From contig NC_084670.1 of assembly GCF_028389875.1 (NCBI RefSeq), positions 36,963,333 through 37,027,332 on the forward strand: a DNA stretch of 64,000 nucleotides. The letters run 5' to 3'. The position numbers were made by a program, and so were the translations under genes. The DNA is from Rhea pennata (taxonomy: Eukaryota; Chordata; Aves; Rheiformes; Rheidae). Position 1 is the stretch's first letter, and the number at the start of each line of letters is the position of its first letter. Below, one piece after another: positions 1 through 22,900 of the stretch. The notes under the pieces were generated by a model. That model was not told where the DNA came from and made no database searches. It saw only the letters and a list, made by a program, of their open reading frames with translations.

Positions 1-985
1 GCAACTTAACCTGCTTATATACCATCGTATGCTGTTCACACGCTCAAGCATCCTGCTGGCTATATCTAATTGGCTTACTACTACAGTTCACGCTGCAAAG
101 CTCTGTGCTATTGGCTATCCACCTATTCACTGTCCTGTCTCGCCAACCCCTTCATCCTGTTTTTACACAGCATTCATTCTTACTCCCTCATTACTTGTCC
201 TTCAAGGTGTCTCCAAGGTTACTCCATATCAGCAAGTCAGGGTTGCTCATTTGCACAGCCTGATATCCATGCTCGTCCAACCAATTCTCTACAATTTCAT
301 TAAGCTTACCCTTTTGACATTTAATTATCATTACATAGTCACAGAATCACACAGAATTGTTTTAATGTCACTAATATTCAAGTTTCCTTTTACTAATATT
401 TATAATATACCTTTATGAATATTTCTCATTTATCACAAAAATTGTTTTTCATTTTCATATTATTCTATTAATATTTCTATTAATATTTTTATGCCAATGC
501 TTTTCTATTGTCTTCTATTCTATTAATATTTCTATTATTATTGTTCTGGTACGTTTCTACTGTTATATGACTATTTCTACAGCCTTTCTGTTAATATTTG
601 AGTTATGATTTTATTTTCCTTTTAGCAATAGTCCTAGCTTTATTCTTGTATGTACTTGACTTTCACGACCACTCATGACTTTAAACAAAATTAATGCAAA
701 TATTCCTTTTTGTCATTGATATTTCGGTGATCTTCATAACATATTTGTACTTCTTTATGATTATTCATCATTTTCCTAGCAGTAGTTGTTATATTTAATC
801 AGCATTTGTTTAACTTTGCCCCAGCATGAGGTGGGCTCACCCCCTGCCATCACCTTCCCCCCAGTGAAGAATGCTAGACCTGGAGGGTGCCTGGAGGTGT
901 ATAAACCGCATTAATGTGACTTCAATAAAACTATTTACTTGTCTTCTTCCCCCTGAAATAATTCATGCTGGGCTTATGACAGCAG
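1..985. other. AT-rich intergenic sequence
   Basis: No gene is recognised. From about 400 to 620 the sequence is very AT-rich and reuses short CTATTAATATTT-like words. An AATAAA followed by T-rich sequence lies near 927, so part of this could be an old LTR or transcript end, but nothing else supports that. Confidence 0.5.
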
Positions 986-987
986 GT

Positions 988-1897
988 CACTGATGAAGAA
1001 GCTGAACAGGATGGGACCCAGTCCTGAGCCCTGGGGGATGCCACTAGCCACAGGCCTTCAACTAGACTCTGTGCCACTGATGACAACCCTCTGAGCTCTG
1101 CCTTTCAGCCAGTTCTCAGTCCACCTCACTGTCCGTTCGTCTAACCCACACTTCCTGAGCTTCCCTAGGAGGATGTTATGGGAGGCAGTGTCAAAAGCCT
1201 TGCTGAAGTCAAGGGACACAACGTCCACTGCTCTCCCCTCATCTACTCAGCCAGTCACTCCATCAGAGAAGGCTAGCAGATTGGTTAAGCAGGATTTCCC
1301 CTTGGTGAATCCATGCTGGCTAGGCCTGATCATCTTCTTATCCTCCATACGTCTGGAGGTGACATCCAGAAGGAGCTGTTCCATCACCTTTCCAGGGATG
1401 GAGGTGAGGCTGACTGGCCTAGAGTTGCCTGGCTCCTCCTCCTTGCCCTTTGTGAAGACTGGAGTGACACTGGCTTTCTTCCAGTCCTCAGGCACCTCTC
1501 CAGTTCTACAGGACCTTTCAATGATGATGGTAACAACATCTGCCAGCTCTCTCAGGACCCGTGGGTGCATCCCATCAGGGCCCATGGATTTGTGCATGTC
1601 TAGCCTGCCCAGAAGGTCTCTAATCCTATCCTCCTCAACCAAAGCAAAGTCTTCCCTTCTCCAGACTTTCTCCCTCACGTCCAGGCTCTGGGATTCTTGA
1701 GGACTGCCCTTAGCAGCGAAGACTGAAGCAAAGAAGGCATTCAGTAATTCTGCCTTCTCTGGATCCCTTGTCATGAGGGTCCCCGCCCCATTCAGTAGCA
1801 GGTCCATATTTTCCCTAGTCCTCCTCTGGCTGCTGATGTATTGGAAGAGGCCCTTCCTGCTGTCTTGAACATCCCTTGCCTTTGGAAAGGCCTCCAA
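988..1897 (-). mobile_element. CR1 LINE fragment, reverse transcriptase part
   Basis: The minus strand encodes the central CR1 polyprotein: a linker before the reverse transcriptase (AELLNAFFASVF), then MGPDGMHPRVLRELA, VPEDWKKA and PVSLTSIPGKVMEQL, all typical of avian CR1. The frame is open from 1897 to 1247 and is then broken. The rest, down to about 988, continues the RT homology. The endonuclease end and the 3' tail are missing, so this is a dead fragment. Confidence 0.93.
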
Positions 1898-2519
1898 GAC
1901 CTTTTATCAGCTGTTTCCCAGGGCAAAGGCCTGATTGCCAGCTCAATAAAAAGACTTGCAGGAAAGGTGTAATTCACCACAGTGGGGCTCATCCTCCTTT
2001 TCTGGGTAAAGGCTAAGGACTTTGCTGAGAATTAATCCTTCCTTCCCCCCCCTCTTTTGTAAACAAAGAAGTTCAACTGAATACAAACAAGTAAATTCAA
2101 AAAAACAGTGTGCTCCTCCTAGTTTATTTACAAAAGCCTTAGCAGCGGCCAACACAGAAGAGGCTTGCTTTAGTAGCGGGGGCTGTGCCCAAGGGGCTGC
2201 TGACAGAGCACAGCCTGGGCAAAAGGCAGCGGTGCTTCCTACGTGCTCCCAACACTGCCCGAGCACCACGGAAGGACAACGCAATCCGGGCTGCTCAAGC
2301 TGGCAGTGCCAGCTCACAGCTGGCTGGGGCCCAGAAAGAAACTTCCCAGGAGCCTCCCAATTTTCACACTGCATATGCTTAAAACCCCAAACTTCTGGTT
2401 CATACAGCCACGCAGAAAGCGCTTCCTGTAGACGACCTGCCCCTCTTTTCTTCTCCCAGGCAGTGACTCCACAGACTGACCGCAGTGCTGCTTGCTGTTT
2501 CACTGCAAACCAGCCAGCT
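1898..2519. other. Unassigned sequence upstream of the CpG island
   Basis: No exon, repeat or RNA gene is recognised. Base composition rises gradually towards the CpG-rich block that follows. Confidence 0.4.
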
Positions 2520-3420
2520 TCAGTGGCCAGCTCCCTCCCGCGCCCTGAACAGCCGGACGGCACCTCAGCAAGACGGGGCGGGCCAGGCTCGCCAAGCCCA
2601 TGCCAGGCCTGCTCCGCGCAGCTCGCCAGGGCTTCAGCCCGCCCCGCCAAAGCGCAGCAAGGACGGAGCTCCTCGGCCCCCGACGGCTCCCCGCAGCCCA
2701 ACCGGCCTCCAGGCAGGAAGACTCGCCCAGCCCAAGGAGCCCGGCACGCACCTCAAGGCCGGCCAGGGCTCCTCGGGGGCGCAGCCGGCTCCCAGCTCCC
2801 TCGCAACCGGAGGGCTACCTGGAGAGGCGGCCAGGACGGCGGCGCCGGTCCGCAACTGCCCCCGCGATGGCGCCGCTTCGGGAGCAGCAGCCACTTCCCG
2901 CGCAGCGCCGCCGACCCACGACAGGCCGCGCTGCGCTGCGCCGGGCCGGGTCGGGCCGAGCCAGGCGCTGCCGCGCAGGCGCATGCACAGCACCGGCAGC
3001 TGGGGTGGGGGCGGGGCCTGCCCGGGAAGGTGCCGCGAGGGGCGTGGCCAGCGCAGCCGCGGTGCTGCGGGGCGGAGGGCGGGGAAGAGAGCGACCATTG
3101 GCTGCGGTGCCGCTCTCTGATTGGTGCTCTCCCTGGGGAGGCGGGGCTGGCAGGCTTCCCGCTCACGGGAGGTGGGGGCAGCGTGCGAAGCTGCTCCGGC
3201 CGCGGCGGGATGGTGCTGTGGGGCGGCACGCAGAGCCGGGCGGCGGCGGCGAGGGCGGGCGGCGAGCACTGAGCACCGAGCACCGGGGCCGGGCGGCGGT
3301 GGGAGGGGTGTGTGTGTGTTGGCGGGGGAGGGGGCGGTTGGGTTGCAGCTCGCAGAGGGGACTGGGCGGCAGCTGGCAGCGCAGCGTCCCGCAGGGACGA
3401 TGGCTCCTCGCTGTCTGCCC
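2520..3420 (+). promoter_or_regulatory. CpG-island promoter of the POLE copy
   Basis: About 900 bases very rich in G+C and CpG precede the first POLE exon remnant. Seen directly: GC boxes at 3009-3017 and 3140-3147 (GGCGGGGC core), and two inverted CCAAT boxes (ATTGG) at 3097-3101 and 3120-3124, 23 bases apart and about 85-115 bases before the candidate ATG at 3210. There is no TATA box. Paired CCAAT/NF-Y sites with Sp1 sites are typical of housekeeping and S-phase genes, which fits POLE. In mammals PXMP2 is transcribed divergently from the POLE promoter; I found no PXMP2 first exon on the minus strand here. The long frames crossing this block follow from G+C richness and are not genes. Confidence 0.75.
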
Positions 3421-3458
3421 TCAAGCGCCTGGAGCGCTCGCAGCGCACGGAGCGGATT
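3210..3458 (+). pseudogene. POLE: POLE exons 1-2 remnant (N-terminus)
   Basis: A candidate exon 1 runs 3210-3268, starting at ATG and reading MVLWGG...ARAGGE. It is 59 nt against 62 in human, so the splice phase is the same. The donor position reads CT (ctgagc) where gtgagc is expected. Exon 2 starts at 3395 after cccgcag. It completes the split codon and reads DDGSSLSALKRLERSQ, matching the conserved human exon 2. Homology stops abruptly after about 3458, inside exon 2, so a deletion or rearrangement breakpoint lies there. Exon 1 is less certain than exon 2. Confidence 0.75.
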
Positions 3459-3881
3459 CAGTTGAACCATTTCAAAGGCAGAGGAATCTAGTGAAGCAAG
3501 CACTCCCTGCCCAGCTGAGAGGTGTACATTTTTTGTTCCAGGTGATTCCTGGGGTGCCCAACTATTCTTAAACTCGTTGCTATGCTTTATAAATCCAATG
3601 CCATAAGAAACCTTTATTATAAAGGCATAGAGGTAATAAGTGTCTTTTGCCTGCGCAGCATTCCCTCGTGCTGTCAATCCTGATGACTCTCTTTCTCGAA
3701 GGGGGTTGTTGCATTAAAGAGAAGCTTTTGTTATTCCGTTCTCTCCTGTTAATGAATTTTGCTGTTTGGTTATCAGCGGGTACCACTGTTGCTACATTGT
3801 CTCCTGCAGTCAAGCCTGCTAGGTCCGAGATGTGCATAAACATACTTACGTAAATTGGTTGGTTTCCTCTGCTCCCTGTAG
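3459..3881. other. Breakpoint interval replacing POLE exons 3-6
   Basis: Only about 420 bases separate broken exon 2 from the exon 7 remnant, and nothing in them encodes the roughly 140 residues of exons 3-6. The interval is ordinary intron-like sequence. It probably holds the end of the former intron 6 joined to foreign or intronic sequence. Confidence 0.55.
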
Positions 3882-9128
<5,247 letters not shown>

Positions 9129-10302
9129 TGATGCTCTTCTTTCTGGAGAACGTGGCAGTAGGGAATAACCCTCCAACTGGAATTACCATCCTCTGTTCTT
9201 TTGGGGGATACCCAATAGCAATACCTATTATAAAACTTTGATATCTAATTCATGGCTTGAGTGCATGAACCTGCTTAGAGTTTAGGTGGGAAGGGTTGGA
9301 GAAGTTGCTCCTCATGACCTCAGGCTGGCTATTGGGTAAAGACAGTGTTACAGCAAGGAGAGTGGTTCATTGTTGTGTGGGTTTGTTTATTGGTTGGTTG
9401 AAGGGTTTTTTTTTGGGGGGGGGGGAGGGTTGGTTTTCTTTGAGCCAGTGGTTGTTGGCAGAGATGGCTCTGTTTTTGTCTCGTCAGGATTATATCTTTG
9501 TCCTTCTCCCACTCAAGCCAAGCTTCTTTTGCCCTCTTCATTTGGCCTCTTTTACCTGTTTCTGATTGGTGCTACTGTCTAGATTGTAAGTTTTAGAGGC
9601 AACTTCTCTCTTTGCTGTGTGATATACCACACCTCAGTGCTGTTTATTTTAGTGGCCTTAATCTCGTAAATGATCTTAAGGGAAAGTGCACTGTGAATTT
9701 AAAAGGATCTTAAATCTAACTCCTTGGCCCCTTAGAGCAGTAAGATATGTGAGCAGCTGACTACTGGGTCAGCCCCGCCTCGTAAGTGTTGCCCTGTGGA
9801 ACATACATGCAATCTTCTGTTCTTGTTAGCTGCCCTATATAGCCTCCTTTGCAGGAGAACTCCAGGGGCCGGGGAGCAGCCACCATCTCTTCTCTGCTTT
9901 GTGTTTTGCCCTAGTGCGAGTGGTGTAGACTTTTGTGAGTTGTAGAGTTCTTAGCAGAAAGCCACCGTCCTTCAGTTCTAGAGAGCTCAAGTTGGCTGTG
10001 GAGGTCAGGCCAGCTAATTGGCCAACATTATCTGCCTGATCAGTGAATGAAGGGGCATTTCGAGATGCCATTCAGCTGACCTGTTTCGGACATCTGCCCT
10101 TCAGATGAGATGAACTGCTCTCTACCCATACTGAGACATGCTGTGCTAAGTAGTGAGCCTGTTTTCAAAGATCCCCAAAGCTACGCTGGAGCATGGATAA
10201 TCTTGCAGAAGCTGTCACCCCCTGCCACCCTTCCCTGGGCGGTGTGCGAGGATGGGTGTCGTGCCTAGAAGAGGTCTCAGTATCATTCCTGTATCCTTGC
10301 AG

Positions 10303-15823
<5,521 letters not shown>

Positions 15824-17341
15824 GTAAGAGTTCAAAGCTTGAAAAATCACCATTTCCCCAGAGTAAGGGATTGAGGGTCCTCTTCCTTGAATACATTTGA
15901 GGCATGTTAGTCCTTGCCCCGTGTTGCCAGTCCTCTGGAGCTGGCAGCATGTTTGGTTTGCTTGTTGCTGCATACCACCGAGATCATGCTGTCTTTAAAC
16001 GGCAAGTTCCTTGCATGAGATCAGTCTTTGAATCCAGCTATGCCCTGGCCTTAATTGACACACTCTGACAGTAAATTTCTGACGATAACAGTAAAACAGC
16101 ACTTCTCAAACTACCTGATTAGTCATGGTCTCCCTGTTTGGTTTTGAGGTGCACAGGCAAACTTTGATTTTTCTTTCTATATTTTCTCTTTAAATTCACT
16201 AATCTCTGTCTGTCCCTCTCAAATTTACAGACCTCTAGTAACACTTTTCCCACAGGTTTCCACTTTAATCCCCATCTAAGGGAAGGAATGGATCTTGCCG
16301 TTGCCATCATGTTCTAGAAAAGCAATTGCACTTGACTTCACTGACTTTTTCCTGCTGCCTCCTTAAATACGAGCACGAGCAATCATGAGAGGACTGCCCA
16401 CAGACCTGGGTCTGGGTTCAAAAAATACTGTCACTGTCCTCTAGCACTCCCTGCTCTTACAAGACTATGTTTGTTTCTGCTTGAATGTCTCTGTTGGATG
16501 AACTCCAGCATCCACTGTGAGTGCCTTTGCATGCCAAGGGAGTCTGTTGCAGAAGTCAAGATGATGTCAAGCACTGAATGAACTCTGTTCATAGGAGTCT
16601 TATCTCAGAGGCCCTTGATTTTTTTTCTGTGATATTTGGGGATGTCAGCAAGTGCACTTATTTCTTGTTCATTCTCAAAGTGGAAAGAGCAGTAGTGTGG
16701 AGCTGGCTGGCAGGAACCACTGCCAGCTGAGGAAGAAAAGGCTGCCTGGAGGAGGGGTGAGAAAGTAATGTATGCTTGAGTCTCACCTCTGTTCCACTGA
16801 AGCTTCCTGTGATGGTTGTATTGAGCCATACAAATAATTGAAAGGTATGTGAAATCCAAGAAACACAACAGAAAAAAAGAGGACAGTCTGTTGTCATAGT
16901 TGTTTGAATAGCGATGTCCAGTTTCCTCTGAGTCCATTTTGCCAGCATCCCCTCCTGTTTTCCAAACAAAGCTTGATTCTCCTCTATAAGGCTTTTCCTA
17001 GTACCTCACTCCATTTCTCTACTCCTCTCACCCTGACTCTCACTTCTTGCCCTTTATTTGTGTGCATTTAAGAACATTTTGCCAATTAGTATTGGCAAGT
17101 TGGGGGCAGAGGATGATGTGCTTTTGCAGCTGGAGTTGAAGTAGTTCATAATGTTACTGCCTCTAGCTGTGTAAATATGCCTAGATCCTGCTAGTACAGA
17201 GCCCTACAGCTTGGATGAACTTACCTGGTGGCTGCCTGGTTTGGCAATACTAGAAGTACTTTGGCAGGAGGGTAGTAAGCAGCATCCTGGGAGAAGTGTT
17301 CCATGGCATAGGCCAAGTTTTGCACAAGCTCTATATCCTAG
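15824..17341. other. Large POLE-copy intron, nothing recognised
   Basis: This 1.5-kb interval between exon 24 and 25 remnants contains no recognisable repeat, exon or RNA gene. Confidence 0.5.
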
Positions 17342-19485
17342 GTATGCAGTCTTCAGTGAAGATGGATCGTTGGCTGAACTGAAAGGGTTTGAGGTGAAGC
17401 GACAGGGAGAGCTGCAGTTGGTGAAGATATTCCAGTCTTCTGTATTTGAGCCCTTTCTGAAAGGCACCACACTGGAGGAGGTCTCTGCCTCTGTAGCCAA
17501 GGTGGCTGATTACTGGTTGGAGGCACAACCAGTACCTCCTCACCTACAAGGTGAGTGTAGGGTTTGCAGGATATGCATCCCCTGCATGTTTGTCTTCCCA
17601 GGCTGGGGCCAGAGAAGAGATGTCAAAGCTACCCTAACACTGTAGGGAGTATGGGCTTTGTCTGAAGAGAATGGTTGGTCCATTGTGCCTCTGATGGCTG
17701 TTTGCCTGTAATTTCTGCCCCTTTGATTCTCTAGGGCTGCTCTTTAGGGTCTTTTAGCACCAGACCTGTTATTACAGCACTTCTTTCAGCTGTTACCACT
17801 TAATTGTGGGTAAGTGTTGTCCTCCAGTCACCTCTTTCACAGAGGTAGCCTGGTGGTCCTCTTCCACCAAGGACTTTCTCTGGAGCCACTCACTGAGACA
17901 GAGGATGGCAGAGCCATTTGCCTGCAGAATTGAGGAGCCCAGAAGAGATTAGCTTTAAAATAACCAGCAGGAGCAGAGACAATATCAGAAAACAGAGCCT
18001 CAAACTGGGGAGCAGGAGAGATGAAAAGCCGGAGCAACTGCTCTGCTTGGGAGTTTATTGGGAGCACTTCCCCTTTGTATTTTGCATCTGGCACTACAGA
18101 GCTGGGCCCACTAAGAGTTTGCCATACAACATCATTTCAAAGCATTGCATTCACAGCATGAGTTCTGATGCAGATCTCATGTCCGTGATCTCTATATTCC
18201 ATAGGTCATGTTTGCAACTGGAGCAGAGATTATTCACAAATTCCTCATAAAGAGAGCCATATCAATCAGTTTAAATGTTCCATGTATATGATAGCAACGA
18301 GGTTTGATCATTAGGTTCCTGATAGCGAGGTTTTTTTCCTTGTTCCCTTTTTCAGGCTGCCAACATGCCTGATTGAGAGCTGTTTGAGCTGATCTCAGAG
18401 AACCGTTCCATGTCTCACAGGCTAGAAGACTCCGGGGAGCAGAAATCCACTTGCATCAGCACTTCCAAGCGTCTGGCAGAATTCTTGGGAGCCAAGATGG
18501 TGAAGGATGCAGGGCTAAGCTGCCGGTTTGTCATTGCTAAGAAAGCAGAAGGGTCTCCAGTCACAGAGAAGTAAACCTGTCTTGAGGGGCCAGGACTTTT
18601 GGGAGGATGTGAAGGGAATGGCAGGGTGAATTGATGTGGCATGACCAAGTGATTGCTTGGTTTAGACCATAAAAGAGACTGTAATGGTGAGTAATGCTGT
18701 GCAATTGCCTGCTGTTTGTTGGCATAGGAGAGGGGTGAGAGGAGAAGCCCAGAGAGGTGTGTGCAGGCTGGGAAGATGGGGTGCTGTGCTGCCAGTGACC
18801 TTGCTGCTGGTTGGTGCTTCCCTATCTTCTCCAGGGCCATCCCACTTGCCATCTTCCAAGCAGAGCCCAGTGTACGGAAGCACTACCTCTGGAAATGGCT
18901 GGAGAGCCCCTCACTGCAGGACTTCAGCATGCGGGCGGTGAGTTGAACGCCCCTATGGAGCAGCACAGCCTTTGATTCTCCAGCACTAGGCTGCAGCTCC
19001 TCCCTCGGGAGGCACTATGTGGGCAGCAGTTACTTGTTGTCACAAAGTGAAGTGCTGTGGAGAGTGCTGCAAGCAAGGAGAAATGCTGGTCCCTGCATCA
19101 CCCAGCGGAGCCCAGAGCAGCACCTTTCTACTCCATCTACTTCACTGTCTACTATTGTGTGTCTTGCCCAGATTCTGGACTGGGACTACTATATTGAGAG
19201 ACTAGGCAACACCATGCAGAAAATCATCACTCTTGCTGCAGCACTGCAGCAGGTATGGAGGTGGGAAAGGACAGGAGGGCTGCAGGTCCGTGGTGACGGG
19301 AGGAAAGGCAGAGGGCACTGGCTCTGGGGACTGCTTATGTGTGATTTGACAATATTCCTCAGGTAAAGAATCCTGTCCCATGGGTCCGGCATCCCGACTG
19401 GCTGCACAAGAAACTCCTAGAGAAGAATGATGTGTACAAACAAAAGAAAATTAATGAGTTCTTCACTTCTGAAGGCAAGAGACAG
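17342..19485 (+). pseudogene. POLE: POLE exons 25-29 remnants (thumb region and PIP-like motif)
   Basis: Remnants: 17342-17550, 18356-18570, 18835-18937, 19172-19252 and 19363-19485. The 3' end of exon 25 (from about 17520) no longer matches the expected DVLYSK and is about 13 bases too long. Exon 26 has TGA at 18374-18376 where serine is expected (TCA to TGA). Exons 27-29 are clean. Exon 29 keeps QKKINEFF, fitting the PCNA-interacting consensus (Q-x-x-aliphatic-x-x-aromatic-aromatic) at the position where human POLE has its PIP box. Confidence 0.9.
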
Positions 19486-19584
19486 GTAATAAGAGTGAGA
19501 GAAAGGAGTTGGCTGTGCTGATGGGCATCTCTTGCTGATACTGTGGCCTCAGCCCCCAAATCTTCCTGCTGTCATTTCTCTCAG

Positions 19585-19890
19585 GTCCTAGCTAACCAGC
19601 ACCAGGGGGGAACACCCAGCTCCCAGACTGGAGACAAGAGGATTTGGGGGCTGCTAAGCCCCTTCAACCATTGGTTCCAGTCGCAAATAAAGGGAAGCAG
19701 GTCCCTATGGCAGAGGAAAGCCAGCAGGTGTCCCAGTATCTGGAACTGTCCCAGTCCTGGTGAGAGATCCTGGGCCCACCTGCTGCCATGGCCACATTCC
19801 CCTAGGGAGGTTACTTTGTTCCTGGTTGGGTGGGAATGGGAGACTGCAGGAGCCTGAGGCCAAGATGAGGCCAGATGCTGTCACCTTCTG
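19585..19890 (+). pseudogene. POLE: POLE exon 30 remnant, badly decayed
   Basis: After ctctcag at 19584 the sequence aligns in two frames with the variable linker of human exon 30. It starts VLANQHQGG and changes frame near 19641 (about one base lost). It then continues EDLGAAKP...ESQQVSQYLELSQSW, followed by TGA at 19761-19763 and EILG, against human PWQEILG. Homology fades by about 19890. Confidence 0.7.
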
Positions 19891-19986
19891 TGCTCTTGCG
19901 CTTATTGGGACAAGCAACTATGATGCTGGCACAGTTCTTCTATTGATGTGTTTACCCTGATGACTGTACCTCTTTCCTTTCCTCAG
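19891..19986. other. Deletion junction replacing POLE exons 31-37
   Basis: The exon 30 remnant and the next recognisable exon (38) are under 100 bases apart. Roughly 430-450 residues, the start of the catalytically dead C-terminal half, should lie between them. The deletion breakpoint is within this interval. Confidence 0.7.
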
Positions 19987-22900
19987 ATATTACCACATCC
20001 CCATTGGGAATCTCCCTGATGACATGTCTACCTTTGGTTCTGACCTCTTTTTCTCCCACCACCTCTGTCGCCACAACCATTTGGCGTGGCTCTCACCCAC
20101 GGCCCGCCCAGAGCTGGGGGGTAAAGAGGCTGATGACAACCGTTTAGTTACGGAGTTTGACGAGAGAGCCTCAGTGGAGATAAACAACCCTGGCTGCTAC
20201 TCCACAGGTAGGACAGCACTGAGCGGGAGCCGAGCCAAGTGCTCTTCAAGTGCTTCCTTCTTCAGGAGAAGGATGGCTGCAGTGGCAGAAGAGTATCTGA
20301 GCAGTTCTGCAGTTGCTGACAGCTTCAGAAGTTGAGCGATGATCTGGACAGGATATATGCAATTGGCATCTCCTGGGGATAGAGAGTCCTGTATGCAATA
20401 GAAAAATGCATGTAGGCATTTAAGTACAGATTATTTTCTAGTTTGTGGCCTCTCATAGCAGCATTCAGAAGATCACTTCTGGTGGTCGCTAGGATGAATC
20501 TTTCTGTGATGCAAAACAAGCTGACTGATAGTTGTTCTGAGCACCTCTGCTGCAGTTTCCAGAAAAAGCTGGTGGCCGCTGGAGGGGAAGTAGATCCAAG
20601 TTTTGTTGGAAGGTGCTCTGCTGTTTAGCTGTGCAGTGAATGGGGCCATCCGTACATAGCATCACGGCCGTAGAGGGGAGAGGTCTGGCCATGTGCCAAA
20701 AGTGTCCTTTAAGGCCTGTAATACAAGGTGCGTGGCAGTCTGGAGAGCAGCACAGTTTCCCATGCTGCTGCAGTACCATACAGGCTTTCACCATTTCCTG
20801 ATATGAATATCTTGATGTTGCACTCGGTAGATGCAGCAACACCTGTAAACAGCTCTTATAACTTGTGGAAAGTCCTGGCAAGTGGGTACATTCATCATAC
20901 CTGGAGAGGGGATTGTGTGCTTGCTGGTTCTCTGCCCTGCTTGCCCGTTGACAGGTTGTGTTTGTTCACAGTGTGTCTGGAGCTGGATATTCAGAGCTTG
21001 GCTGTAAACACAGTGTTACAGTCCCATCACATCAATGACATGGAAGGAGGTTCCTGTGTGAAGATCAGTTTTGATGTGATCCAGCAGGCATCTCTAGAAG
21101 ACATGGTGACAGGGAACCAAGGTGCCAACATTCCAGCCAGCTATGATGAGACTGCCCTGTGCTCCAACCCCTTCAGGTATGTCTGTAAGGGTCAGCATGA
21201 GATGGAGCATCTGTTTCATCCTGCCTGATGCCCTCAGGGTCCTGCTTCTCAGGCTGTACCTGCAAGAGGGCAGGGTCCTCCTTCCCAGCTGACTGGCTGG
21301 CTTTAGCCTCTCCAGATTCTTACTAGCATGTGGTTTGTGGGGTGCCTTGAAGCACAACAGGCAGCTGGCTTGGCAGAGGGAAGGAGGCGAAGCCCAGCTT
21401 TGTCTGTTGACATCCTCCCTTTTAGGCTTGAGGATCAGCTCTCCCTAGTGGCTCAGCCAGCATATGTGAGGAGATGCTTTTGAAGAGTTTGCCCTTTCCT
21501 GTTTCTCTTTTCATCTCCACAAGGTCATAGAGGCACATGTTTGCCCTGTGGCTTATGTGCTGAGAGCTAATGCATCTCTGCTTTGGCAGAGTTGCCACTT
21601 GCTCTAGCATTATCTGAAAACATGTCAGTGTGTGAAAGGAGGAAGGGCTCATGTGCCTGGTGTGATGCTCATCTCTGCTCCGTGGCAGGATTCTGAAGAG
21701 CATGGTGGTGAGCTGGGTGAAGGAGATCACACAGTATCCCAACATCTATGCAGACAACCAGGTGATTCGTTTTTACCGCTGGCTCTGCTCTCCTTCCTCA
21801 CTGCTTTATAACCCAGCTTTGCATCGCCCTCTGCACAACATGATGAAGAAGCTTTTCCTACAGTAAGTGAAAATGGAGCTTGCCATGCCCTGTGCGTGGA
21901 GCAGACGGACATAGCCATGGGTGGGACTCTATTGGTACCCATAGCTGCGTCTTTTTGAGCACCTGTGGCACAACCTCTGGAAAGGCCCAGTAACTTGCAG
22001 ATGCATAGTTGGTCCAACTTTTGTTGGAGTGCCTGCCATCCTGTGGTTGGAGCTCCCTTAGATGGCGAGACCTAGGCATTTGACTACTGGCTGTGCTGGA
22101 GCAGCACATCCTTCCTGAATTGTATGTTGTGCTGTGGTTTGCTGTTCCCTGTTTAATGGCAGCTAAACAGCAGCAGTTCCTCCAGCCTGCTGCCTCCAGA
22201 TCCTGTGTTCTGCTTGACCGTTAGTGGCTGAGTTCAAGCGTCTTGGTTCTTCAGTGGTTTATGCCAACTTCAACCAGATCATCTTGTGCACCAAGAAACG
22301 GTGAATTGAGGATGCCATCGGCTACATGGAGTACATCATCAACAGGTGGGGCACACTTGGCTGCCAAAGGGTACGCTCAGCAAGCCAGGCCTGGAGAAAA
22401 TCTTCTGGAGGCTGAGCTAAGACATGGCTCAAGGTGTGGAAGGAGGATGCTGATTCTTGCCTCTTCTTGGTCCTCAGCACTGCATTTCTTGCAAAGTTAG
22501 CTTTGGAAGAAAGGGGACAAGGTCACCTGGTTCTTGTGCCATCATGCCCAGAGTAGGGATCTGTCCCTTAACTGTGCTGCATGGGGCAATATTCCAAAAA
22601 TATCTGTATGATTCAATCTAAAGAGACCTTCAGGAGAATGTGAGCAGTTGCGCTCTACCCAGTCTCTTATACTCTGGTAGCTCTTAGCATCCCAGCTATG
22701 ATGTGTGGGCTGCTAAGACAGGCATCTTGACACAACAGGCAGTTGAATCTTGGGTATGATTCCTCTGCAGCCCTTAGTTCTGCTAATGACTGCTCTGCAG
22801 CCTTTTGTACTGAGTCCATTTGCTGAAGCATGGTTGGACGTGAGAAGTGAACTGCTCTCTTGCAAACATCACCTGCTCCTCATTGCCTCCCATGGAGAAG

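Noticed and set aside
1173-1700. 175-residue plus-strand frame
   Set aside because: It is the antisense of the CR1 reverse transcriptase on the minus strand.
2500-3200. Possible divergent PXMP2 first exon
   Set aside because: Expected from mammalian gene order, but no minus-strand frame here resembles the PXMP2 N-terminus.
2022-3677. Several long open frames on both strands of the CpG island (up to 416 residues)
   Set aside because: Composition is Ala/Arg/Pro/Gly-rich on both strands at once, as expected of GC-rich DNA with few stop codons. No domain is present, and the real exon remnants lie in other frames.
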